From Sarocladium kiliense (lineage: Eukaryota > Ascomycota > Sordariomycetes > Hypocreales > Sarocladiaceae), in contig JAUZTG010000029.1 in NCBI GenBank assembly GCA_030734395.1, positions 1,488,001-1,552,000 on the forward strand: 64,000 nucleotides of DNA, read 5' to 3'. The notes below the pieces were generated by a model. The model worked only from the letters and a program-made list of their open reading frames with translations, made no database searches and was not told the DNA's origin. Both the position numbers and the translations under genes were made by a program. Shown piece after piece: positions 42,579 to 52,635 of the stretch (its first letter is position 1; each line of letters opens with the position of its first letter).

Positions 42579-43292
42579 GAGATTCGGACGGTGGAAATGT
42601 AATATACAGAATGAATGTGGGGAGGAGAGGGATTGGGGAATGTGGTGCGGCAAAGCTGACGCCGACTGGCTCAAATGTTCTGGGAGGAGTTCAGATTGAT
42701 TCTTCGATTGTTTCGCTATTGTTCTTGTTGGAAGGGCTCGCGGGTTGCTTGCTCCTTCTGGTCTAGGCATCTCTGTTACGAAAGCAAATGCATTTAGAAT
42801 ATGACATTGATTAAGTAGTATGCCAGATTCGCGACGTGATCTGTGCCAACGTTTGTGTGACTGTCCGATGATGAGGCATGGAGCCTTGTTTTACCGTAGT
42901 CTTGCGTCTCGTCATCCAGTTACTAACCAATTCCAAGCAAGGGACATCGTGCGCCTACCTACAGTATAGACTATGCACCAGAAGTCCGAGATGCGTGCTA
43001 TACGAAGGTTGCGAGGTCCACTGAAGGTAAAAACGGCTGCCGCAAGTTGCCCCTATTTTACTAGGGAGGGAGGGTAGAGTCCTGGTTTTGCTGACGCAGC
43101 AAAAGCCCGAGGCTAATAAACCAAAGGCGCGAGAGCCCCGAAAAAGGGTCCTGCACCATCGCGCCTCATCCCCACCGTCACCAGCGCCAGCTCGTCACCA
43201 ATTTCAGCAAACGTTGCTTGACTTGCCTCACTGACATTTACCGCTGTCCGGAAAAACAGCAGCGTCAATCCGTTCCGATCGTGTCTGCCACG
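42579..43292. other. Intergenic region FKS1-LCB1
   Basis: FKS1 3' UTR followed by LCB1 promoter/leader. No gene seen. Confidence 0.4.
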
Positions 43293-45045
43293 ATGGAGCT
43301 CGACGCTCTGCAGAGCCAGCTGAGCAGCCTCGCCCAGCAGGCGTCCGTCAACTTCCAGAAAGTGCCAGGATCGGCCGTGCTCGTGCGATACATTCAGTCA
43401 AGCTACCAGAATGATCCCGTGAGGTCGGCCATTGAACTGGTGCTGGTCATCTTCTTCATCCGATATCTGCTTTCTCCGTCTTATCCGACCGACAAAGGGA
43501 ACTACGTCAAACTACGAGAGGATGTCGGTGGCTTCCCCTTCCACCAGGCACGTCTTCGTCGGGTTCGCTGACAATGTCTCAGGAGATTGATGAATTGGTC
43601 AATGACTGGACACCAGAGCCTCTTGTAGCCGAGCAGCTCCCTGTTGAAGCTGCCGAGGCCGAGAGACTCCCTGTGGTTGTTGGGTAAGGCTTCTTTTCTT
43701 AACATTCGCGAGACACGACCTGGGAGGCCATCAGACTGACTTCTTCCCCTCAATGCAGACCTACTGGCCCCAAGACGAAGCTATCGAACGGCCGAACCGT
43801 AACGAATCTTGCAACATACAACTTCTACAACTTCAACGCGAACGAACAGATCAAGGAGAAAGCTGTCCAAACTCTGCGCACTTATGGCGTTGGGCCTTGC
43901 GGCCCGCCACAGTTCTACGGAACCCAAGATGTGCACGTCAAGACAGAAGCCGACATCGCCGCTTACCTTGGTACCGAGCGTTGTATAGTTTATGCGCAGG
44001 CCTTCTCAACAATCTCCAGTGTTATCCCTTCGTTCTGCAAGCGTGGAGATGTCATCGTCGCCGATCGTGCTGCCAACTACTCCATTCGTAAGGGCCTGGA
44101 GATGTCGCGAAGCAACATCAAGTGGTTCAACCATGGCGACATGGAGGATCTTGAGAGAGTCATGAAGACAGTCGCAAAGGAACAGGCCAAAGCAAAGAAA
44201 CTCACACGCCGATTTGTGGTGGTTGAAGGCTTGTCCGAGATGTCTGGCGATACGACTGACTTGCCTCACCTTGTTGAGCTCAAGGAGCGTTACAAGTTCC
44301 GCGTCATGTTGGACGAGACTTGGTCCTTCGGTGTCCTGGGTCGTACTGGCCGCGGCCTCACCGAGGCGCAGAACGTAGACCCCCAGCAGATTGACATGAT
44401 TATCGGTTCCTTGGCTGGTCCTCTGTGCGCTGGCGGTGGCTTCTGTGCAGGTGCAAAGGACGTGGTTGAGCACCAGCGTATCCTGTCTTCGGCTTACACC
44501 TACTCTGCTGCGCTTCCAGCCATGCTGGCAGTCACTGCGAGCGAGACAATCAATCTTCTGCAGTCAAACCCAGACATTCTGACGCAGTGCCGCGAGAACA
44601 TCCGAGCCATGCGAGCACAACTGGACCCTCGCAGTGACTGGGTCGTGTGCCTCGGTGCACCGGAGAACCCAGTCATGCTGTTGACTTTGAAGCCGGAAGT
44701 TGTGCAGGCACGGAAGCTTGATACTGAGGACCAGGAGCGTATCTTGATGGATTGCGTTGACGAGGTATGGCGGTCCCCGACACTCGCGACACCGATCGCG
44801 AAGCTTCTGACACATTTACTGATCTGGATTTACAGACTCTGGCAAACGGCGTGCTCATCACCAGACTCAAGATCCGGCCGCTTGAGAATGCGATGAAGGC
44901 CAAGGACGGTGGCTGGGAGCCCGTTCCGGCGCTCAAGGTGTGCGTGACCTCAGCGCTATCGAAGAAGGATATTGAGAAGGCTGGGACTACGATAAGACAT
45001 GCCATCACCAAGGTCATGACCCGCAAGACAAGCACCAAGTCATAA
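43293..45045 (+). CDS. LCB1: Serine palmitoyltransferase subunit 1 (Lcb1)
   Basis: Four exons: 43293-43523, 43583-43683, 43759-44764 and 44836-45045; 1548 nt, 515 residues. It begins MELDALQSQLSSLAQQASVN and has one N-terminal membrane helix (SAIELVLVIFFIRYLL). The alpha-oxoamine synthase fold has TYGVGPCGPPQFYGTQDVH, containing the cysteine equivalent to the residue mutated in human SPTLC1 neuropathy, then IVADRAANYSIRKGLEMSRS-type sequence and DETWSFGVLGRTGRG. The catalytic lysine loop of the active partner is replaced (IIGSLAGPLCAGGGFCAGAK), as expected of the non-catalytic Lcb1. With Lcb2 it makes 3-ketosphinganine from serine and palmitoyl-CoA in the ER, the first step of sphingolipid synthesis. 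The first intron needs an unusual donor, GTCGGT, to give the family sequence KLREDEIDELV. Confidence 0.93.
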
Positions 45046-46284
45046 TGCGGCTTGTTTTTGACTTTTCGATTGGAACACCGCCACTAGAACGCCACGACCC
45101 CAAGATCCGGCACTCTCTTGATGGGATGGCAAGGTATTGCTGCCGAGGGACATAGGCGGTTGGCGTGCAAGATTCAAATTTTTGCCAGACGCGGGAAGCA
45201 TGGCTTTGTGGGCAGGACGTATTCGGCAGAGAAATGTATAGAAACTACTAATTGCTAATAGACGATTCTTTCTGCTTACGAGCTGGGCTGGCATCGCCAA
45301 GAAGTAATGGGTGACGATGGATTGTGTTGTTGAATTCCTGACGGGAGGGGCGGTCGTGTGCGCACAGCCGAGCGATGGACGGATAGACTCGGGGCCCACT
45401 AAGGATCTAGTGTGAGAAGACAAGGACATGAGAAAGAGAGTGCGAGAGAGAAGCTGGCGACGTGAGGTTGTTGGTGATGCAAGGGAGGCGATGGGACTAG
45501 TGGTCACTTACACCCAAGGCCCTTGTCACTCAACTCGACGCTCACGATGCACTCTTCGAAATGATGCAATTCATTCGCAACAACACCTCGAGAACATGCA
45601 GCGTCGAATTCCGGCTCGCTCCTGGGGCGGCGTCAGGAACAGCCTACCAAAATCCCCAGCCTCATCGCGCGCTGCATTCCTGAGCGTCACATTGCAGCCC
45701 AGGCACTGCGCGTGTCTCACTTGTATCGCCAACACATTCCACCGACGGCATCGCACAGCAAACTTTGTTTTTGTTTGGACTCTGGACCTTGGGGATCTTA
45801 AGTCTGTCGCATGCCTGATGAGCCTGTTGAGTATGTGCAGTATGAGCCTGTCTCTGGCTCTCTCTGCTGGCTCTTGGTCCGCTCTGTCCTTGGCAGCAGC
45901 AACCCCAGATCACGAACCGGAAAGAGAGACGTGAGCGAGTGTTTACCTATCATCGCATCCCTCCCCAGGTTTTTTTTCCCAGTCTCCTCCTTTCTTTTCT
46001 CTCCTCACATCTTCCTCGCTACGGCTTTCTTTCTCCCGCCTCGTTCAGGGACGTACGATCTTCCTACAGATCCTCCTCTTCTTCTGCTTCATTCTTTACC
46101 CTCCCCCACTTCTTGCGCCTTGACGCGCTGCCGCTCTTTGCTAGCCCTGTCCTGCGACTCACTTCCCCCCCTACACTCGTTATCTCTTTGTCTCGATGTT
46201 GTTCTGAAGCCACGAGTCACTGCACCTACTAACCCCCTTCGGATATTTCAAAGAGTTCCTGAAGAGATATTATAGCTGTTAGAT
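45046..46284. other. Intergenic region, CT-rich leader of the GH17 gene
   Basis: From about 45930 onward the sequence is strongly pyrimidine-rich (long TTTTCCCT/CTTTCTTT runs), a typical leader of a highly expressed fungal gene. No gene seen. Confidence 0.45.
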
Positions 46285-47745
46285 ATGATTCTTGGACGTT
46301 TCTGCGCGTCTGCGCTCCTTGTGGCCCTTGCCGCTGCTCATCCTGCCGGTATGATTGCGTGTACTAGACTTGTATGAGAACCTGTCTGACTCTTCGCAGC
46401 GAAGCTCGATGACCGGGACTGTGGTGGCAAGTGCGTGGTTGTCGAGACCGTGGAGACGCACGTGCCGCATCCCCAGGTCTATCTCCAGGCCGTCGTCTGG
46501 GTGAACAAGGCCGGCGAGGCTGTCTGCACCGTGACGGAGACAGTGACCTCTTCACCGTCGCCCTCTCCTCCTCCCCCGCCTCCGCCAGCGGCCAAGGTAG
46601 TCGTGCAGAAACAGAAGGAGGAAGAGACGACGACCACAACCATGACGACGGAGTCGACTACTACGGTTGTAGTCAGGCCCGTTGCTGCCACCGCTGTTCC
46701 GAAGGAGCATGTGGTGGTGCCCGCCCCTGGCCCTGCGCCTGAGCCCATTTTGATCGGTGCGGCCAACGGATGCACCGGCGACTGTGGCAAGGAGACCGAG
46801 TCTTCTACTTCAATCACTGTTGTCGAGGAGGTAGCGTGCGACGGTGGCTGTTCTGAAGGCCCTCAGCCTCAGCACAAGCCGGTCTCGAAGCCTGTGCCCG
46901 TTCCTCTGCCCTCTCCCAAGCCTGAGGGCGGCGAGACCGTTCCTGTTCCCCCTATGAACATCAGGACGGCTCACGGTATCTCGTACGCTGCTTACCGCGC
47001 CGACCATAGCTGCAAGACCAAGGAGGATATCGATGATGATTTTGACTCAATGAAGGGCCTGTACTCTGTTGTGCGGACCTACGGTGTGGACTGCAACCAG
47101 GTCGAGTACATTTACGACGCTGCCAAGCGTATTGGTGTCAAGGTCTTCTTCGGCATCTGGGATCTCAGCGCTGTGCAAGATGAGGCCCAGAAGATCATCG
47201 CTGGCGTCAATGGTGACTGGGACATTGTCGACTCTGTCAGCGTTGGCAACGAGCTCGTCAACAATGGCGAGGCCAGCCCTGAGCAGGTCATTGCCGCCGT
47301 CAAGCAGGCCCGTTCCATCCTCCGCAGTGCTGGGTACCAGGGGCCAGTTGTCGCTGTTGACACCTTCATTGCTACCGAGTCCCACCCTCAGCTGTGCGAT
47401 GAGTCCGACTACTGCGCCATCAACGCCCATGCCTACTTTGACAGCACCATCTCTGCTGACCAGGCTGGGCCCTGGCTCATGCGGACTGTCAAGAGCGTGC
47501 GGTCTAAGCTTGCCTCTGACAAGAGGATAATTATCACGGAGACTGGCTGGCCCACCGAGGGTTCTGCCAATGGTCTTGCTGTTCCTGGCCTTGACAACCA
47601 GAAGATGGCCCTCGAGTCTATCAGCAAGGCTTTCGCCGACAACCCGGGTGACATCATCCTGTTCTCCGCCTTCAACGATCTCTGGAAGGGTGACCGCGAC
47701 AAGTACTGGGGCATCGGCGGTGCCGTGTCTCGCTGCGATCGGTAG
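46285..47745 (+). CDS. Secreted GH17 cell-wall glucanase/transglucosylase-like protein
   Basis: Two exons, 46285-46348 and 46400-47745; 1410 nt, 469 residues. It begins with a secretion signal (MILGRFCASALLVALAAAHP). A cysteine-containing N-terminal segment follows (KLDDRDCGGKCVVVETVETH), then a Thr/Pro/Ser-rich linker with a run of seven prolines, and a second such linker. The C-terminal GH17 domain starts at ISYAAYRADHSCKT. The acid/base glutamate is in VSVGNELVNNGE and the nucleophile in IIITETGWPTEGS; the domain ends SAFNDLWKGDRD. GH17 enzymes of the Scw4/Scw10/Scw11 and Bgl2 type remodel wall beta-1,3-glucan. The N-terminal arrangement is Scw-like. No GPI-attachment tail is visible, so it should be secreted or held in the wall covalently or by disulfides. 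FKS1, the maker of its substrate, lies two genes upstream. Confidence 0.9.
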
Positions 47746-48390
47746 GCTGCGATCGGGTCGAGCGACGAGACTGACGGGCCAAACCCTTACATAGCGCGTC
47801 CATGACGGCGGCTCTTTGTGCTTCAACTTCTCTTCTTTCATCCGGTTGGCTTTGTCATGTTGGATTTTCTTAGCTTATGATGTCGTTGGCTGCCGTCATT
47901 CGTTTCTCCTTGCTAGATAATACATGCATCACGTTTGAACGAACAACCTCTCCTGTGCCCAATTTACGAGCTGCTCAGCCTTGAGATATTATCCAATCGA
48001 GCCTATTGTACACTATTTATGAAGGTAACTTCCCGCAGATGGAGGGGTTGGGCCTCCATATCCGTTCAGTCCAGCAGCGTCGCATTAATTCACTCGCGGT
48101 TGTTCCTATACTTCAGCTGGCTACCAACCTTGGGTTCACTTAGCCACCTTTCCCCTCATCAGAGGGGCTGAGGAACACGAAAACACTTTAGGCCATGAGT
48201 AACCTTAAAGATGAAGCTTATTTCGACTACAAAGAAGTCGAACGCCGGGTGGTCGGGCGACGGCCTTATATCTTGGCCAGTCTTCTCTCCCATCCTCCTC
48301 GTTACTTAGACGTACATTCTCAACCTACGCAAGAGTCGTCCACGACACAGACAATAACGATACCCATATCAACCCTCAGTCTCTGAGATC
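47746..48390. other. Intergenic region between two secreted-protein genes
   Basis: 3' UTR of the GH17 gene followed by the promoter of the cysteine-rich gene. No gene seen. Confidence 0.4.
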
Positions 48391-50042
48391 ATGCGTTTCA
48401 TCCAGGTTCTTTCCATCCTGGGTCTTGCAGCCCAGGGTGTTGTGTCCCGAGACGAGTGGAAGAACTGCAATGCGTGCATGGTGAGTGAGACAGCAGTCAC
48501 CCGAACTGAAGCACCATACCTTTCAGAGAGATCCTTCGTCCTCGTCTTCGAGAACTGGGCTGACAGTGGCGTTCCGCGCACAATAGGCCAAATGTATCAA
48601 CTACAAGGGAAACCGCGACAAGGCGCACTGCAAGAATCGCTGGGACGACTGGTGCGTGTTCCAGTCTCAGGCGTTCCACGATGCCGCGGCGGCATGTGTA
48701 AAGGCAGAGTGCGGCAAGAAGTGCGCGTAAGTGACTCTGTTGCCCCGTTTCCTCTTTCTCTTTCTTCCCATGTCTTCGTCACTGACAGGGCGTCGGCGGG
48801 AAATACAGCGACATCAGGGAGATATACAGACAGATCGGCAACCAAGTCAAGATCGAGTGGCACGATGCCTTACCATCCCCCCCAGGCAGCTATGCTCGTG
48901 ATCTTCTCAGCGGCGAGGCGAAGAATGAGGAGAGTCCTGCTATTGAGCATACCGGCCGTGCTATCAAGATGGGTACAGCGAAGCCCGTTGAGAAGCGCAA
49001 CCACAACCCCTACGGCTGCGGCTGCGGTCACCCCCAGTGCGACTGTCTGAGCCCCAATCCCACGGGCAAATGCGGCTGCAGTCATCACCAGCCGAAGAAG
49101 GAGAGCCGGAGCCGTATCATGGGTCGCGATAAGGTATCTGGCTACTCTCCTGAGTGTGCTGTGAGTATACCTGAGCGCCGTTTCCCCTCTGCGCTTTTGT
49201 ATTTGTGGCATCCCGAAGCATGGTGAATTTGGTGCTTGGCATTTTGGAATTCTATTTGGATTTTAAAACATGCTTCTTTGTTTTTGGGAAATCTGAGAAG
49301 GGGAAACCGAAGCTGACTTTGGGGGGGTTTGATGACCTTGAAGCGTATCTGTCTTGCAGATCAGGTCTTTGAGCATGCTCATTTATTTCGATTTGACAAG
49401 AAGCTCGGAGAGAGTATTTGCAAGTATGTGGTGTTTTGCTTCTTGCGCGGATATTAGCGGCAGCACTTTGAGTTTTGCTCGTCTGCTTCATGCTTTGTGC
49501 TTGTGCTTTGAGTGGGAGCGAGCTCGCTCTTCCCCTTGATGCTTTTTGGTTGCTGTGATTTGAACCATCCCTGGTGCTTTGGTAACTCCCTTGACTTTGC
49601 TCCCATGTTGCTCTCCATACGGTGGAAATGATCTGAGCATGGACTGACAGAGATTGGCTTTAATAGTGATCGGAACTACGTCCCCGGTTGCTGTGCCAGA
49701 CTCACTAGCAATGATCACGAGTACGCACCCCTTCTCCTTGATCGTCTCCCCCCCATTTCCCCGTCTTGGCTTCAGACTATGGCGTGGAGCAATGAGCCAA
49801 ATGTTTTCCCTGTTCGTCAAAAACTTCTTCTGACTCGTTCCAAACCTTCTTCTTACGATAGGCAAGTCGAGAAAGCACATCGGTGGATTCAACACTTCTG
49901 CAAGAACTATCGCGACGAGAGCGTCATCGAGGTTACCGGTGGGTTCGGCGGGCCCGGGACAGGTAGGATGATCGACACGTATCTGAAGAAAATGAAGAAG
50001 CCTGATCTGGATGACTGGATGCCTACTGGCAGTGGGAGGTGA
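48391..50042 (+). CDS. Secreted cysteine-rich protein, family not recognised
   Basis: Six exons fit in phase: 48391-48480, 48587-48726, 48809-49160, 49344-49423, 49667-49720 and 49862-50042; 897 nt, 298 residues with about 20 Cys. A signal peptide (MRFIQVLSILGLAAQGVVSR) is followed by KNCNACMAKCINYKGNRDK, CKNRWDDWCVFQSQAFHDAA and a CVKAECGKKCADI block. A Gly/Cys knot-like patch follows (NPYGCGCGHPQCDCLSPNPT, then GKCGCSHHQ). The 3' exons read DQVFEHAHLFRFDKKLGESI, NDRNYVPGCCARLTSNDHE, then RWIQHFCKNYRDESV and a Gly-rich end. I do not know this protein; effector-like or wall-associated is possible. The exon 4 acceptor could be 49343 or 49359; the former keeps phase with the strong GTGAGT donor. 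The long intron 49424-49666 is unusual here. Confidence 0.6.
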
Positions 50043-50414
50043 TATTCGTTTATTTCGTTGGGGGAAGATGGGCGTAAGATACGACTGTTTTAGGTTCGTT
50101 AATGGACGTGGAAGAGGAATCAGGGGAGAAGTTTTTGTATTCCAACGCGTATAATAGTCAGATCAACGTGTGTTTTGCTTGGACACAGGTTGTATACACC
50201 AACTAGGTTGAACGCCCGGGAGGGCTCTAATGTCAACAGACACATGCCTGGAAAACTCGAGATCGCCAGCTGAAGTAAAGTAACATAAATCCGAGATAGT
50301 CATTCAGTCTGATAACCATTTTCAGACTTTCCTAAAGATCATTTCATCATCATAATCAGCGCCATGACATATCCCAGCAGACTCGAATCATATCCCTGCT
50401 CACATGTATGACCA
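50043..50414. other. Convergent 3' intergenic region
   Basis: Between the stops of the cysteine-rich gene and the NYN gene. Nothing recognised. Confidence 0.4.
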
Positions 50415-51824
50415 TCAATCCGACACAAGCAACAAATCATCCAAGAATGCATCCAATTCAATCACCCGGAACCTGTCTCCCCACTGAGCCGTCCACTCCG
50501 GATTTCTCCACGAGTACGACAGACTGGTTCGCCACGACACAACCTCCACGTGCCAGCCCATCTTGAGGGCCCGGTCGGCATACGTGAAGAAGCCATCAGA
50601 ATACTTGGCTGGTTTTGCGTCGCCAGTGGCGATGATCAGGGTTCCCGGTGTGGAAAAGTGTTCCATGACCGATTCGGCAATTCGCGTTTGCAGCGTCTCG
50701 TCGACAAGGTCTTCGACGTAACGGACTTGCTTGCGCAGGGATGCCTCGTCGGAGGATGAGTAGTGTGCGTATGATCCCTTCTGTGGCGTCCGCGCCGGCT
50801 CCTCAGTGCGTTTCCGCTCGCGGAGGTCGACGCGGTAGTCCAGATTGCGGAGATCACGTATGAAATGCGGCTCCGAACGACCTGGCTGAACAGAACACCC
50901 TGCGTTGAGGATGTTCACGTTCCGACCACGGACAAGGACCTCTGTAAGAAAGGACAGGTTCAACTGCGGCAAAGGCACGAAGCGGGCATTTTCAGCAAGC
51001 TTGTATCTGTTGCGCAGGGCCTGTTGGAAGGAGATGTTGATGTTGGACATATCAAGAAAGACGTGAACGCCGTTGTCTGCAATGTCTAGGGAGCGAGTAG
51101 CGAGCGCGGTGTCAAGGGCTCGGTGAGGAATCAGCAGTTGAGAAAGGGACTGGTGCTGCTGTGTGACAGACCGCGGCTCGTCGTAAATCGTCGTAAGAGG
51201 GCCATGTTTCATGAACTGATAGGAAAAGATGGGCTGAAGTCGAGGCTGTGGCGGTAATGGCGGAGACACAGCTTTTGGGTGCTTCAGAATACCAAAGAGA
51301 GGTTGTGCTTTCTGGGACAGCTTCGCGATAGGTGGTGGTTCCCGTTCCAAGGAGCTCGGAGGGGTAGTCTCAGGTGTGATAGAAAGATACCCATCAGTGT
51401 CCGTCTTATTGTTGTCGTCAAGCTCAGAGTCTGTATTGGAGGGAGAGAGGGATATAAACAGTTTCCGTCTTAAAGCATCCCTGATCGAGGCCAAAGACTC
51501 AGGTATGTCCCCGGCTGAGATGTTGGACCGAGGCGAGCCATACTCGACGAATGGGCTGAGACCGGCATGCTGGGGTTGAAGTGCCCTTGAGGGGGTGTTG
51601 GGAATGGAAGGAGTCAAGTTCGTGAAGATCTTGGAGAAATTACCGAGGCTCGCGGGCTTATCACCGTCCGGCGTATACGCAAGGGAAGATGTGTGAAGCC
51701 TGGAGAAGTCACCGAGTCTAGGCGTTGCAGCCTGACTAGATGGCGAGCTTCGAGTAGGCGTGGATGAAGTGCTAGCTTCCGGTGAACGGTGCCGCAGTGG
51801 TGGTATTGAGATATCTTCGCTCAT
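50415..51824 (-). CDS. NYN (PIN-like nuclease fold) domain protein
   Basis: Single exon, 469 residues from the ATG at 51824 (MSEDISIPPLRHRSPEASTS); the frame extends upstream only to a TTG. The N-terminal half is Ser/Pro-rich and probably disordered. The C-terminal half is a NYN domain: GVHVFLDMSNINISFQQAL provides the first acidic motif (the D of LDMSN), then LNLSFLTEVLVRGRNVNILN, a basic insert (LRERKRTEEPARTPQKG), VDETLQTRIAESVM, and the later acidic motif in TLIIATGDAKPAKYSDG. The protein ends HVEVVSWRTSLSYSWR and FLDDLLLVSD. NYN domains are metal-dependent RNases or RNA-binding relatives. Fungal proteins of this layout are uncharacterised as far as I know, so substrate and location are open. 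Confidence 0.8.
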   Translation of the reverse strand: MSEDISIPPLRHRSPEASTSSTPTRSSPSSQAATPRLGDFSRLHTSSLAYTPDGDKPASLGNFSKIFTNLTPSIPNTPSRALQPQHAGLSPFVEYGSPRSNISAGDIPESLASIRDALRRKLFISLSPSNTDSELDDNNKTDTDGYLSITPETTPPSSLEREPPPIAKLSQKAQPLFGILKHPKAVSPPLPPQPRLQPIFSYQFMKHGPLTTIYDEPRSVTQQHQSLSQLLIPHRALDTALATRSLDIADNGVHVFLDMSNINISFQQALRNRYKLAENARFVPLPQLNLSFLTEVLVRGRNVNILNAGCSVQPGRSEPHFIRDLRNLDYRVDLRERKRTEEPARTPQKGSYAHYSSSDEASLRKQVRYVEDLVDETLQTRIAESVMEHFSTPGTLIIATGDAKPAKYSDGFFTYADRALKMGWHVEVVSWRTSLSYSWRNPEWTAQWGDRFRVIELDAFLDDLLLVSD

Positions 51825-52635
51825 GGTACGATTGTGTTGTGGTGAGAAGCATAGAAAAGTAGCAATCCATTGGCACGCACGTGGCGAGTGAGCTTCGACT
51901 GACTCCTGGCTGGCAGTCGTCAAAAGTTGAGGCCGAGGTGGAGCAAGTTCAATGAGGCTGTCACAGGTGATATTCAGGATGGTGAAACTTGTCCAGACGA
52001 GATGGGCGAGCGTAGTTGGGACAAATACGAGTAAAGGTCAAATGTTTAGGTCGTTCCGGGTGCCAGAATGTGAAGAACGTAGCGGGTCAAAAAGATGGCC
52101 AAAAGTGAAGATAGAAGTATAAAGAAGGTGCAGAGAACCAGAAAGGAGGCTAGAGTTGAGCTGTAAGGAGAGGAGGGATATGGCTTTGGGGGTTTGGTGT
52201 CTTTCAGATGGTGAGTCAAGAAGGGTCGTGGGTGTCATCGGCGGCGATGTTGGGTGGCTGGAGGTGAGGCGAGAATCCCGAAGGTGGGACCCTTGTGGCG
52301 GTGTGGGGCGCCACAGTTAATACCGATGCGTGTGGCGCCGCCTGTGAGGGAGAAGGAAGCTACGAATAAGCTCCAGATCGATGCAAAAGTGTCGCTGCAT
52401 GGTCATCAAGAAGCTTCACAATGGGCCTGCGTCGCGGTGAGAAGCTTAATCAGGTCAAACATGGTTTGCTTCTCGTGTGCTATAGTCTTCGCTTCGCTCA
52501 ATTGAAAAACAGCTAACTACCAACCACCCAAATATGCCAACTCCCAGATCGTTGCAAACATGATGCACCAACTCCAATGTTTTTGGTTTGATTGTCCACC
52601 TTCCAACTCATGATGTTGCTACCGGATGCTCCAAA
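51825..52635. other. Intergenic region, NYN gene promoter
   Basis: Contains the upstream region of the NYN gene and the 3' UTR of SDS23. No gene seen. Confidence 0.4.

Noticed and set aside
47047..47841. 264-codon minus-strand frame opposite the GH17 gene
   Set aside because: Shadow of a high-GC3 gene with intact catalytic motifs on the other strand.
51825..51923. Upstream extension of the NYN ORF
   Set aside because: Begins with TTG; the ATG at 51824 fits a normal start.
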